DNA of 64,000 nt, from contig JAUPFV010000002.1 in the NCBI GenBank assembly GCA_036936605.1, positions 163,300,813 through 163,364,812 of the forward strand, written 5' to 3'. This DNA comes from Limnanthes douglasii subsp. nivea (taxonomy: Eukaryota; Streptophyta; Magnoliopsida; Brassicales; Limnanthaceae). A program made the position numbers and the translations under genes. Numbering within the stretch: the stretch's first letter is position 1; every line of letters begins with the position of its first letter. Shown here one piece after another: positions 1 to 10,440 of the stretch. Under the pieces are notes generated by a model. It had not been told where the DNA came from, ran no database searches, and saw only the letters and a program-made list of their open reading frames with translations.

Positions 1-719
1 ATTCTAACAGATAATATGAAAATCCTTTGCCTCTGATATGGGTTTGATTTGAAAAAATTCATGAGTTTCTATATAACTACACGGTTACGAATGATTTAGT
101 AGCAACTATAGGAACGCCTTACAAAGTTATAGTTCCAGAAATAAACAGGGCTTACAGTAATGCTTGGTACGCTCAAATCGAAATAGACATTTCAAAAAAA
201 TCGAAGCATAGAATGTAGATTGTATTCGGATCTAATGATGACTGTTGGATTTTATTAAGCTACAAAAATGTGCCTACTTATTGTGATTTATGCTTCCATA
301 TAGGAAATAGAGAATCTGAATGCAAGAAAACTCAAAAGCTTGTTACAAGAGATGATAAGGCTGATGATGCTAAGGAAACAGTTAATCCCAGAACTGAAAG
401 CCAGGTCAATGAAATCAAAATATGTTGCTGAATAAAACCAGCAACCTTAATAAGCATGTTGGATTGAAGCCAAGTCAGCAAACTCAAACTTTAACAAATT
501 TATAGAAGGAAAATTAAGTCCATTGTGACCCAAAAAGATCAAGATATCAAGAATGATAACAGTCAAACTCAATCCTTTCAAGATCAAAACATTCAAAACC
601 AAAGTCACCTGAATCCGACTAATATTGATACCCAATCTAATGATACAAGTAAAGAATCAACAACTAAAGAGGACATGAAAATCATTGAGGCTCTTCAAAA
701 GCTTAACACCAGAATATGA
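1..719 (+). pseudogene. LINE ORF1 remnant (DUF4283-like with degenerate zinc knuckle)
   Basis: ORF1 of plant LINEs encodes a nucleic-acid-binding protein that coats the element RNA. Translation of about 110-330 gives the DUF4283-type pattern: IGTPYK, then YAQIEIDISKKS, then YKNVPTYCDLC followed by ESEC. The knuckle expected as CX2CX4HX4C reads C-DL-C-FHIG-N-RESE-C, so the zinc-binding His is Asn here (AAT near 304-306). A polar Q/N/S-rich stretch follows at 525-719, as in LINE ORF1 tails. Several stops break the frame. The N-terminus lies beyond the window start. Confidence 0.75.
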
Positions 720-940
720 CAATATATGAAGTAGCAACATCACCCCAACTAAAAGAAGCACCCCATTAGATCCAGACTTCAGTACCATCATAAACAGAAA
801 ACTATTATCTGCAAAGAAAGGAAGAAAAAGTAACAAACTTGTTATTAATTCTCTAAAGCATGCAGGGGACAAAAACAACAAAAATCCCTATTTGATAATG
901 ATAAGGATAATTAGTTAGAATTCCAGAGAAGGATTTTTAT

Positions 941-3900
941 CAGAGATGAAATGATAAAAATCATGGTCATTCAAGAGCCCATGGCCAATGTTGATAAGAT
1001 TGAAAGTATTGCTAATATTCTGGGTTATAAGAACTACACTATTAATAGTTTTAACAAGATTTGGATCTTTTGGACTAAAGATGTTAAGATAGATATTGAG
1101 AGTGACCATGATCAGTACTTACATATGGAGGTTCACTACCCTAGCCTTGATGTTAGCTTCAACTTTACTAGTGTTTACGCCAGAAGTTAAAGACTTCAAA
1201 GAATCAATCTTTGGGATAAGATGAAGATGCTTGCTAGCACTGACAAAGCATGAATCACTGTTGCAGACTACAAGCTATTACCACTTCTGATGATCAGCTT
1301 GGATGTACTTCTAACAATCAAAATATACTGACAAATTTAATGAAACAATCAGAAACTGCAACCTTGAAGACGTTAGGTACATTGGATCTAGGTTTACCTG
1401 GAACATGAAATCTCGTTGGAAAATATTATACAGAGCTATGGTCAATGACAAATGGTTTACAACATTCAAAGAGATCCAGGTTTTTCACATCATCAGAACT
1501 TGTTCTGACCATGCTCCTTTCTTAATTACATCTCTTTATAATTCATTTAATCACTCTAATCATAATAAGAAAAGCTTTAAATTCTTGAATGTGTGGTCAA
1601 ATGGTGATAGTTTTTTAAGTATTGTAGAACAAAATTGAAAGCTTAATAGCAACGGAAGGCACAATAAAATATTTTGGTACAAGCTCAGAAGGCTTAAGAT
1701 ATGTCTCAAGGAATGGAACATCAAGCACTTGGGTAACATCTTCAACAACGTCAAATCAACTTAAGAGAAAGTCAAGAAGATTGAAATTCATCATTATATG
1801 GAAAATAACCAAAGCTCCAAAGTTACTCTCTCTAAGGCTAACAGTCTTTACATTCAAGCTCTTAGAAATGAAGATGATTGTTGGAGACAAAAGTGCTACA
1901 ACAATTGGTTGAAACATGAAGATGGCAACACCAAGCTTTATCATGCTTATGTCTCCAAGAAAAGAAGAAGAAATGTGATTAAAGGCATTAAATATGGAAT
2001 CAATTAGATCCAGAACTCTGAAGACATTAGTAAATCAGCTGAGAATTTCTTCAAGAACTCTTTGGCTTCTAATACTTATAAAAACAGAGAAGATGAGGAA
2101 AACCTGATTCAGGACAGCATCTTTGACAACATTCCAAGGCTTGTTACTAGGGAAGAAAATGAATCTCTCCTTAATCCTATTGATAAGGAGGAAGTTTGGA
2201 AAATCATCAACAACATGAGTAATGACAGTGCAGCTGGAATCAATGGTTTTAACATATTCTTTTTCAAAATGTGCTGGAAAATTATTAATGGAGATCTTTG
2301 TAATGCCCTGAACTCCTATCTTCAAGATAACATAATCCTTAAAGATGTCTTCACAACAGACATTTGACTTATACCTAAGACACCTAATCCTACTTGTTGG
2401 AACAATTACAGACCTATTAGTCTGTGCACTATGTTTAACATAGTCTTATCTAATCTCATAAACTGGAGACTAGCCAAAATTATACCTAATATTATCCCAA
2501 ACACTGAAGGAGCTTTTGTCAAAGGTAGATTAATACATGACAACATCCTGATTGCGAAGGAGCTTATTCATGATATCAACAGAAAACCAAAAACAGGAAA
2601 CATAATGATTTAACTTGATATGTCCAAATCATTCGACAGAATGCCTCATGCCTTCATACTTAACGTTCGATCCTGTTTTGGTTTCTCTGATGACTTTATA
2701 AACTTACTTAAGAAGATGATTTCTGATATTAACATATCTATATTAATCAATGGAGATGTTATTGGTTACTTCCATCAGAAGAAAGGATTAAGGCAAGGAG
2801 ATCCTTTATCTCCTAGCCTTTTATTTCTTGCTGAGGAAGTTCTAATCATAGGGCTTTATAACTTATTTAGCTTGAACAAAAGACTTCAATATGCTTTTAG
2901 AACTGATTACCTAGTGCCCTGCCTCGCTTTTGTTAATGATATACTTGTGTTTACTTATAGCTTGACCTTCGTGGACAAATATCAATTAATCTTTGGGCAA
3001 GCAATCAATAAAGAGAAGACCAAGTTGATTACCTCAGCAAGAACTCATCAATCTAGGATCAGCAACATGAAACTTCTGACTGGTTTCTCTTTTGATACTC
3101 TTCCTTCAAGCTACCAAGGATCACTCTCTATTGCAACAACATATGGAAGAACTTTAAGCCTATCATTGATAAATTTAATGATAATATTACTGAATGGGAC
3201 TCTAATCACCTATCTTATGGGGGCAGACTGGCCCTTATTTATTATGTCTTGCTACCAATAACATATTACTGGATGCAAAACAGTCTATTACCTAAAGCCA
3301 TCCTCAAAAGACTAGAAACTACTTTTAATAGATTCTTATGGAGGTTGATTTACAATAAAAAAAACTATTCACTCTATAAACCTTTTGAGGAAGGGGGGTT
3401 GAACATCAAAATGCTTAATGATATTCAGCTCATATTTTCTCAAAAGCTCTGTTTCTTTTCAAGAAAAATAATAGTTTATGGTAAAAAAATAATGCATAAT
3501 ATCTATTGCACTAATATACATCATTTAAAAACTAACTGCAACAAATTTGGTTCCTTGGTTTGGAAGAGATTAACAGGTATAAAAGCTCAAGCGGAATGCA
3601 ATATCAAGTAGATTCTTGGTCGATGCAACATGTACTTTTGGCTAGAAGATAACCTCCCTCTCTTAACTAATCACATCAAAACTGAAACCAACAGTTGGTA
3701 CCTAGAAGCTAAAGTGAATACTTTCTGGAAGAACAATGCTTGGGATATTAACACTCTCGAAAGCTTCCTTCCCAGAGACAGAGTTAATCATATTAACACT
3801 TACAAAATCAACCCTGAGGAAGATGACAAGATGATTTGGAGGCATTCAAATAACCACAACTTCAATACAAATCTTACTTGGGATAGTATCATAACAAAGC

Positions 3901-5273
3901 TTAATAAGTCCAGCTTGTTTAAGAAGATTTGTTTCCCTATCATTCCCAGGAAGTTCTCCTTTCTTTGCTAGAAACTTATTAATAACTTTATTCCAATTGA
4001 TTCCATTTTAATGAAAATACACCTTAGTATGGCTTCCAAATGCCAGTTCTGCAACAACTGCGAATATTAAAGCCATCGCTTTGTTAGTTTCAGTTTTTCC
4101 TGGCATATTTGGAACTATTTTGGTGTCTTATTCAAGATAAAAATTGGTCGTCACATAGCGTTAACTCATATAATTAAATTGTGATTCTAATTTTCTAAAA
4201 ACAAATTTCATGTGACTCATATAATCCCTCAAATCATTTGTTGGGTTATATGGAAAAACATAAACAACTCAAAATATAAAAGAAAGCATGACTCTGTCAA
4301 ATGTTCAATTGATATGGTCAGAAGAATTACTACAAGTATCGATATGTCTAACAAGTTAACCAATAATCACTAGTCTAATTCTTTTAATGCAGGAACAACG
4401 TTAGAATGCAAATCTAATGAGAACATAATAAATAAACCTATTTACCTCAAATGGATTGCTCCGGATAAAGGCAGAATTAAGATGAATATTGATGGTGCCT
4501 GCATTCATAATGGGGAGTCTGGTGGAGGGATTTTGATCAAAAATTGGGAAGGTGACATCATTATAGGCTCTGGCATCATCTTCAACAAATTAAATCCTTT
4601 GCTTGCAGAGACTAGAGCTCTTTTGGAAGGCATGGTTATCTGTAAGCAAAACAAATGGCCTGAAGTGGATATTGAATCAGATAGATTACTTCTTATCAAT
4701 GTTCTTGATGAGGGCAATGTTGTTTGGTACCTTGATTCCATTATTTCTCTATGTAGGAAATTTATTCATCCTAAAATGACCGACTTTAAACAGTAACTCG
4801 TCCCTGGGCTATCGCACTTGGTGATAGATAGTCCATGGACTTTCAAAAGTCCGTTCGTAGTCCTTCGACTATCCAGTTTGGATAAATTTAATCCCCTTGC
4901 ATGTGTTGACTATCAATTTTTGTGACAGATAGTCTTTCAACTATTCATTTTCAATAAATTTAGTCTTTTGACTTTCCATTTTTGATAAAGTTAGTCCCCT
5001 TAATAAACATGCTCATGGGACTAACTTTATCCAAACTGGATAGTCCAGAGACTACCAACGGACTTTTGCAAGTCCAGGGACTATATGTCACCAAACTGGA
5101 TAGTCCAAGGACTACGTACGGACTCTTGAAAGTCCAAGGACTATCTGTCACCAAAGTCGATAGTCCAGGGACGAGTTACTGTTCAAAGCCTAAAATGACC
5201 ATTAGACATATTTTATAGAGTCCAAAACCAAGCCCCAGATTGGCTTGCGAAATGGACTCTGAATTGCTAACAA
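941..5273 (+). pseudogene. LINE ORF2 remnant (endonuclease, reverse transcriptase, RNase H)
   Basis: ORF2 would nick target DNA and reverse-transcribe the element RNA. The endonuclease is seen as VYARS near 1175 and TCSDHAPFL near 1500-1520, the usual C-terminal EN motif. The RT runs from about 2100 to 3100: SAAGINGFN, GAFVKGRLIHDNI, MSKSFDRMPHAF, then GLRQGDPLSPSLL. The catalytic block expected as FADD reads FVNDILVF (near 2932-2955), so the first Asp is Asn. zf-RVT-like KCQFCNN follows near 4036. RNase H starts near 4482 (MNIDGACIHNGESGGG), has ETRALLEG, is interrupted by the MITE, and ends NQAPDWLAKWTLN at 5273. There are many stops and frameshifts. Confidence 0.88.
4782..5190. mobile_element. 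Fold-back MITE (Mutator-like) inside LINE RNase H
   Basis: This 409-bp element is almost entirely one inverted repeat. The left end GACTTTAAACAGTAACTCG is matched by the reverse complement of the right end GGCTTTGAACAGTAACTCG. The centre (4985-5031) pairs GATAAAGTTAGTCCC with GGGACTAACTTTATC. Each arm is also built from roughly 60-bp repeats containing TAGTCC and GGACT. It is flanked by the 10-bp duplication TAAAATGACC (4772-4781 and 5191-5200). A 10-bp duplication with G-starting inverted termini suits the Mutator superfamily. No coding capacity is present. Confidence 0.82.
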
Positions 5274-5686
5274 AACCAGAGTTTCAATCATCTCAAAGCT
5301 CATAATAGTGTGATGGTCATTGTTCTCTTGGAAAGCTTAGGCATGTGTTGTATCAATACTGGATAATTCTCTTCTCTTTTACTTTGAAATTTTTGTTTTC
5401 TTGAATCTGTTCTAAGCACTAGGTTATTGCAAGTTTGGTTGTGGTTGATGGTAAGAATTTGAAAAATCTATCGAAAGTTGAAGAGTTATTGAGAAGATAT
5501 TGGATTAATGTATCGATTTTTTTTTGCTATCAAAAGAAAAGTCTTCTCTCTTAAATAAAGGATGCTACGTATTTGGGTGTGTTTTAAATTTAAATTTGAA
5601 ATGTTATATCCAAAGCACTTTACTTTTGTAATTAGTTTTATTATGGCCTTTCTTTTGTACTCCTTCAACTTGGACCTTTAATTTCT

Positions 5687-5719
5687 AATAAAGAATTTAT
5701 ATGCTTAAAAAAAGAAAAA
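5687..5719 (+). terminator. LINE polyadenylation signal and A-rich tail
   Basis: AATAAAG at 5687-5693 lies about 13 bp before an A-run (5706-5719). This marks the 3' end of the LINE transcript and the boundary with the following gene-fragment mosaic. Confidence 0.7.
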
Positions 5720-5776
5720 TTGGTAGTAAAATCAAAATCGTTTGGGGGAGTAGTTTGTAAAATGCAAAAGCTTCAT

Positions 5777-6115
5777 TTTGGGCATCTGGTTCGTCAAGTT
5801 TGTTCAGAACGGTTGCCACTGCGAATTCTCCGGCTCCGTTGTTAGGGGTTACGACTGCGCTTTCCTTTGGAACTCTAGCAATGCCGTCGTTTGAAACTGC
5901 AAGTCAACAGTTGTTTGGGACTGCAAGTTCTCAGTTGTTTCCTTTGGATCCACAACCCGAGCAACAACCGCCGCAGCACCATCATCAACACTTTAGTGGG
6001 AAATCGTAAGTGGGACTTCGAGTTCTTTTTATCTGGTGCCGCAACTACAACAATTTCAACATATCCCTCTGCAAGCTTTTTCGAGACCACTTCTGGCTCC
6101 TAACATTTCTCCTTC
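5777..6115 (+). pseudogene. FG-nucleoporin-like gene fragment (tentative)
   Basis: The plus frame from about 5777 to 6008 has spaced FG dipeptides (LSFGTLA, LFGTASSQLF), S/T/P/A-rich spacers, then a QPEQQPPQHHHQHF tract. A second frame continues with a Q-rich stretch (LVPQLQQFQHIPLQAF) to about 6115. This is the composition of plant FG nucleoporins, but nothing here fixes which one, and similar low-complexity sequence occurs elsewhere. GC content and codon use are host-gene-like compared with the AT-rich DNA around it. It sits directly after the LINE tail and before the JmjC fragment, so it is best read as one captured fragment of a mosaic. Confidence 0.3.
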
Positions 6116-6261
6116 TATGTGAAGAACGGGCGATTGACAAGCAATTTGTTGGCAAAAAATCATGATTTATCAGAGATAAAAGCACTATCAGGTGCAGTTT
6201 CTTCCTTAGAACTAGCTCCGCGAATACCACCTACTGGAGCACCAGCTCCAGGAAAACCAAA

Positions 6262-6871
6262 TCAAAGAAAACCAGGCCACCCCCTCTCCGGCAACCTTGT
6301 ATCTCTCCATGACACTCTCAACGGCCACGTTGATGCCCTCGCCAAACTCTCTAACGACATTCTATGCTTCCCTTCCTCTCATGTCGACAAACTCCCTTTC
6401 GACCGCGCTCTAGCCTTCGTTTTATTTTTCAGATATGGATAGGTGGATTATCTACAGCAACATAACATAACGATTGTTTGCGTACCAAGTAGTTGGCTTT
6501 AACTTTGGAATGCGATGCGGATATTGGTTGTGCCATAAAGACACTAGAGTCTCTCTCTGATTCCGTCAATTTACGGATCGGGCATCAATTTTCAAAGACT
6601 TCCTTTCATAAGGATCATTAAGAGAACCTCTATGCTGTTCTTTCAGGTGAAAAGCATTTTCTTCTACTGTCTCGTACTGATCCTAATCGCTTGTATGTTC
6701 ACCGGTATCCTGCCGATCGTTACTCCTATTCAGACGAGAATGAAGAGTTTCCGTCGGAGCTTGAACAATCAATTAACAAATGTACCATGGAGTAGCGTCA
6801 GTCCCTACCCTCCTCCAGGAACAAAAAAAGTGAAATGTCCAAGTTTCCTTTGTATTTCACATGGTCCTAAA
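6262..6871 (+). pseudogene. JmjC demethylase-like (JMJ32-type) fragment, upstream part
   Basis: JmjC proteins are Fe(II)/2-oxoglutarate oxygenases. Translations in two frames give the plant JMJ32-type pattern in order: GNLVSLHDTLNGHVDALA, FPSSHVDKLPFDRAL, VDYLQQHN, then (6505-6870) VNLRIGHQ, TSFHKDH with a stop where Tyr is expected, NLYAVLSGEKHFLLLS, RYPADRYSYSDENEEF and VPWSSVSPYPPPG. HKD supplies the first His and Asp of the iron-binding triad. The stretch reads through without introns, which suggests a processed or transduplicated copy. The frame breaks at SHGPK where the hAT-like element is inserted and resumes at 10490. Confidence 0.75.
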
Positions 6872-6939
6872 TAGAGGTGGCAAATGGTTCAGAAATCGCG
6901 GTTCAAAGCTGGAGAACTTTTTATAAACTAGCGGGTAAA

Positions 6940-7095
6940 CTACGAAACTGGTCCATCAGGACTGCAAACCGTAAGGACCGCAAACCATTAGGACCGCAAA
7001 CCGACAGGACCGCATAAGGAGTAAACCGCCAGAACCGCAAACCATTAGGACCGCAAACCATTAAGACCGCAAAACCGCGGTTTATTTGTAAAAAA
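6940..7095. repeat. Left subterminal minisatellite (AGGACCGCAAACC units)
   Basis: Degenerate units of about 14-15 bp (AGGACCGCAAACC with variants TTAG, GACAGG, CATAAGGAG) end in GCGGTTTATTTGTAAA repeated twice. Such subterminal motif arrays are usual transposase-binding regions in hAT elements; that role is inferred. Confidence 0.8.
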
Positions 7096-7419
7096 TCGCG
7101 GTTTATTTGTAAATATTATAAGCGTTATAATTATTTTATAACCAAAATCATATCTTAAGTTATATTTAAAAAATATTGAGATATTGAATATGATTATAAA
7201 ATTATTATTACATTTTGGTTAGTATTAATTTGTTTTGGTTATTAATATTTTAAGTGTTGTAATTATTATATAATCCAAAATTTTAAATATTATTTATGTT
7301 ATTATTATATTTTGAATATCATTATTATTATTATTATTATGTTTTGGGATCCAATAATAATAGTGTTTGATATTATGTTACAACCCAAAACTATATCTTA
7401 TCATGTTAAAATATTACAA

Positions 7420-8095
7420 ATTTTATGGTTATAATTTTAATATTATATTTTGAATTTTATCATTGTGATTTTGTTTTAAATATTACAAGTGTTATTTATT
7501 ATTTTTTAAACCGAAATCATATTTTATCATGCAAAAATATTACAAGTTATTTTGTTATAATTTTAATATTACAACTCAACGGTTTATTATTGTGATTTGG
7601 TTTTAAATATTACAAGTGTTATTTATTATTTTTAAGTTATATTGTTATAATTTTAATATTATATTTTGAATTTTATTATTGTGATTTGGTTTTAAATATT
7701 ACAAGTGTTATTTATTATTTTTAAGTTATATTGTTATAATTTTAATATTACATTTTGAATTTTATTATTGTGATTTGGTTTTAAATATAACAATTGTTAT
7801 TTATTATTTTTAAGTTATATTGTTATAATTTTAATATTACATTTTGAATTTTATTATTGTGATTTGGTTTTAAATATTACAGGAGTTATTTATTATTTTT
7901 AAGTTATATTGTTATAATTTTAATATTACATTTTGAATTTTATTATTGTGATTTGGTTTTAAATATAACAAGTGTTATTTATTATTTTTAAGTTATATTC
8001 TTATAATTTTAATATTATATTTTGAATTTTATTATTGTGATTTGGTTTTAAATATTACAAGTGTTATTTATTATTTTTTAAACCAAAATCATATT
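7420..8095. repeat. AT-rich tandem array with exact 89-bp period
   Basis: The landmark GTGATTTGGTTTTAAATAT starts at 7592, 7681, 7770, 7859, 7948 and 8037, a constant 89-bp spacing. A more diverged unit precedes at 7465. The constancy points to recent unequal exchange or slippage inside the hAT-like element. Confidence 0.93.
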
Positions 8096-8110
8096 TTATC
8101 ATGCTAAAAT

Positions 8111-8242
8111 AAGTTATATTAAAATATTTAACATTACAAATGCTAAAATATTACAAGTTATATTAAAATATTTAATATTACAAATGCTAAAATATTACAA
8201 GTTATATTAAAATATTTAATATTACAAATGCTAAAAATGTAT
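8111..8242. repeat. 44-bp tandem array, three units
   Basis: AAGTTATATTAAAATATTTA begins at 8111, 8155 and 8199, a 44-bp period. It directly follows the 89-bp array and precedes the 3' end of the minus-strand ORF. Confidence 0.9.
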
Positions 8243-8318
8243 TTTTTAGTCTCTTGTCGCTAACCACTTTTTTAAGTCGCAAAACTTTCTCAACAGTAAC
8301 TACAATTTGTAATGGATC

Positions 8319-8747
8319 TCACAAAACTTGTCCTCGAGTCCCACGATTAACCTTACTTAACGCAGTAGCAATAAAATTGACCATCTTCGTCTTCGTACTA
8401 AGACTTTGTTTAGGAACAACGGTCTTACTCTTAATTATAGTCGGGTGATTGACACTTCGTGTCACCTTGTCGACCATTTTAGAACTAAAAGTTGGTTTGG
8501 CGGTCTTACTCAAAGTCGTACGTGTAGTACTAGCAGGTTTGACGCTTCGTCTCTCCTTATCGAAAATTTTCAAACTAAAAGTTTGTTTGACGGTCTTACT
8601 CATATTCATAGGTTCAGTGGCAGATTTGACGCGTCGTGTGATCGGATCCCTCTCGGGTGGAGGAGACATCTTAAAAGAAGAAAATTCCGAAAAATCAGTT
8701 TTCAGAGTTGCTTGTCCTAACCTGTTGCTCAAGCCACAAAACACCAT
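8319..8747 (-). CDS. Repetitive basic protein of the hAT-like element, unknown function
   Basis: A 142-codon minus-strand ORF with no family I recognise. The first Met is at 8747; a second, MSPPPERDPITRRV, is near 8672, and either could start it. The body repeats a motif of about 30 residues: SKTVKQTFSLKIFDKERRSV, then SKTAKPTFSSKMVDKVTRSV, then a diverged third unit starting KSKTVVPKQS. It is Lys/Arg/Ser/Thr-rich without membrane segments or zinc ligands. A TATA box lies about 210 bp upstream at 8955-8964, so it looks like a real transcription unit of the transposon rather than a chance frame. It could be the truncated N-terminal exon of a lost transposase, or a passenger. Confidence 0.45.
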   Translation of the reverse strand: MVFCGLSNRLGQATLKTDFSEFSSFKMSPPPERDPITRRVKSATEPMNMSKTVKQTFSLKIFDKERRSVKPASTTRTTLSKTAKPTFSSKMVDKVTRSVNHPTIIKSKTVVPKQSLSTKTKMVNFIATALSKVNRGTRGQVL

Positions 8748-8954
8748 TGGGAATTTGAGATAATCACAAATAATAACTAATAAAAACTAATAACAATTAT
8801 TTTTCGAAAAAAAAAATCTAACCATTTCGAAAATAGAACTAGAATATGTAAAATAAGAAAGTTAAGTTTTATAAAAAATCTAGAATAAGTAGAGAGATTT
8901 AGAGAGATTTATAGTAGATTTAGAGAGTGTGTGAGGTTGGAGTTGGGGTCTCCT

Positions 8955-8964
8955 CTATTTATAG
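8955..8964 (-). promoter_or_regulatory. TATA box for the hAT-internal minus-strand ORF
   Basis: Minus strand CTATAAATAG, a canonical plant TATA box, lies in the loop of a hairpin with arms GGGTCTCC (8946-8953) and GGAGACCC (8966-8973). It would start transcription near 8925-8935, leaving a 5' leader of about 180-250 nt. Confidence 0.6.
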
Positions 8965-9088
8965 GGGAGACCCAAAAAACAAAAATTGAAAATTCTGAAG
9001 AAAAAAAATATCTGGGGCATCCGAACGAAATGTGCGGACGCCCGAATGGTCAATTCGGGCCATCCTGACATTCGTCCGGATGCCTCAG

Positions 9089-9128
9089 ACCTGCTACGGC
9101 TAGTTTGATTTAACTAGCCGTAGCAGGT
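9089..9128. repeat. Perfect 17-bp inverted repeat with 6-bp loop
   Basis: Arms 9089-9105 (ACCTGCTACGGCTAGTT) and 9112-9128 are exact reverse complements separated by TGATTT. It lies in a GC-richer island (9000-9210) of an otherwise AT-rich element, between GGCATCCGGAC-type repeats. Confidence 0.95.
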
Positions 9129-9171
9129 GTCCGGGGCATCCGGACACAGACGTGCGGATGGTCCGCACAGG

Positions 9172-9204
9172 TGACGTCACAGATGACGTCATTTGTTGAC
9201 GTCA
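9172..9204 (-). promoter_or_regulatory. Three TGACGTCA palindromes (bZIP/TGA-factor-type sites)
   Basis: TGACGTCA occurs at 9172-9179, 9184-9191 and 9197-9204, spaced 12 and 13 bp, about 210-250 bp upstream of the minus-strand TATA box. TGACG-containing palindromes bind plant bZIP (TGA/C-box) factors. The clustering and distance suggest an enhancer, by inference. Confidence 0.55.
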
Positions 9205-10289
9205 TCCGCAACTCATTTTTTTTTAAAAATATTTTGTATAAAAAAAGATAATTTTTTTATAAGTGTATGCACTCTAAACTATTTTAAAAAAAAATCAAAA
9301 CTCTATATATAGGATTTCGAACTAATATTTAAAAAATAATAAATAAAATTATATAAATAGGGAATTCGAATTATTATTTTTTTAATGATTTTAGTACTTT
9401 TATGAAAAAGAAAATATGAAATTTTCTAGATTATTGAAATTTTTTTTATATTATTAACCCTTCCTTTTTTTCTAGTTTATCGAAAGAAATTTTATATTAT
9501 TAACAAGTTAATTTGGATCATAATTACTCTATTGATTATCTAAAAATTAATATCTGTGTGGATTGAATCTATCGATTATCTATTTTTTGATAAGAATAAT
9601 TTTTTTTACTATTCATTTTAGTTTATATGGTTGATAATGTTAATCTCCTAAATAAATATATTTAATTAATTATATTTAATTATGTCATCGGAATATAATT
9701 TCTTTTTAGCAACCAAATTACATGTAGTTAATTGAAACATAGTTTATATTTTTGAATTTATTTCACAACCAAATTACATGTATTTACGCAATTGGAACAT
9801 AATCCAAATTTATACAATTTTAAAAACTTTAAATTTATACTTCAAATATTGAATAGTTCGAAAAACTAACAGTAATATTAAATAAAACATCTTAATTACA
9901 TAAAAATGTTAAATATCTAGTAATATTAAATATTGAAAGTTGTATACAATTAGATATATGTATTTTATTTAATATCTATTTAATATTAAATAAAATATCT
10001 TAAATACATAAATATAATCAAACATATCAAAATCAAATTACAATTATTTTTTAGAATGTAATTGCTTGATTATAGAATTTCGATTAATTGCTTGATTATA
10101 GAATTTCGATTAAAATGATAACATATTTAAATAAAAATACATTAAATAGCATAATTAACTCGTTTATATTGTACATATCTCAATTATTGAAATTAGATTC
10201 AATTAACACTTACGAATTAATTTTAAATAACATTATAAAATATTTTGATAAACGGTTCCTAAATAGTTTTTCTGTGGTTTGAACTGGTG

Positions 10290-10440
10290 GTTTAACTGCG
10301 AAACTGGCTCATTAAGACTGCAAACCGCAAGGACTGCAAACCGTTAGGACCGCAAACCGCCAGGACCGCATAAGAAGTAAACCGCCAGGACCGCATAAGA
10401 AGTAAACCGCCAGGACCGCAAACCGCGGTTCTCTGTTAAA
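10290..10440. repeat. Right subterminal minisatellite, same orientation as the left
   Basis: The array GGACCGCAAACCG with CATAAGAAGTAAACCGCC spacers repeats the left array, and the stretch GCGAAACTGG..CAAACCG before it also matches 6940-6985 in direct orientation. Only the last 40 bp or so form the inverted terminal repeat. Confidence 0.85.

Larger units (their letters stand above)
1..5723 (+). mobile_element. Decayed plant LINE (L1-type non-LTR retrotransposon)
   Basis: In order on the plus strand: an ORF1 remnant with a zinc knuckle, an endonuclease remnant with SDHAP near 1504, a reverse transcriptase, a C-rich zf-RVT-like patch near 4030-4060, an RNase H, and a 3' end with AATAAAG (5687-5693) followed by an A-rich tail (5706-5719). 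This order and tail are those of plant L1-type LINEs. The 5' end lies outside the window. Every ORF carries stops or frameshifts, so the copy is dead. A MITE interrupts the RNase H (4782-5190). Confidence 0.93.

Noticed and set aside
5777..6115. Naming a specific nucleoporin for the FG-rich fragment
   Set aside because: Only FG spacing and composition are visible, which several nucleoporins share.
8406..8763. Plus-strand ORFs of about 100 codons over the hAT-internal gene
   Set aside because: They are the antisense reading of the repetitive minus-strand ORF, and the TATA box and upstream sites point to the minus strand.
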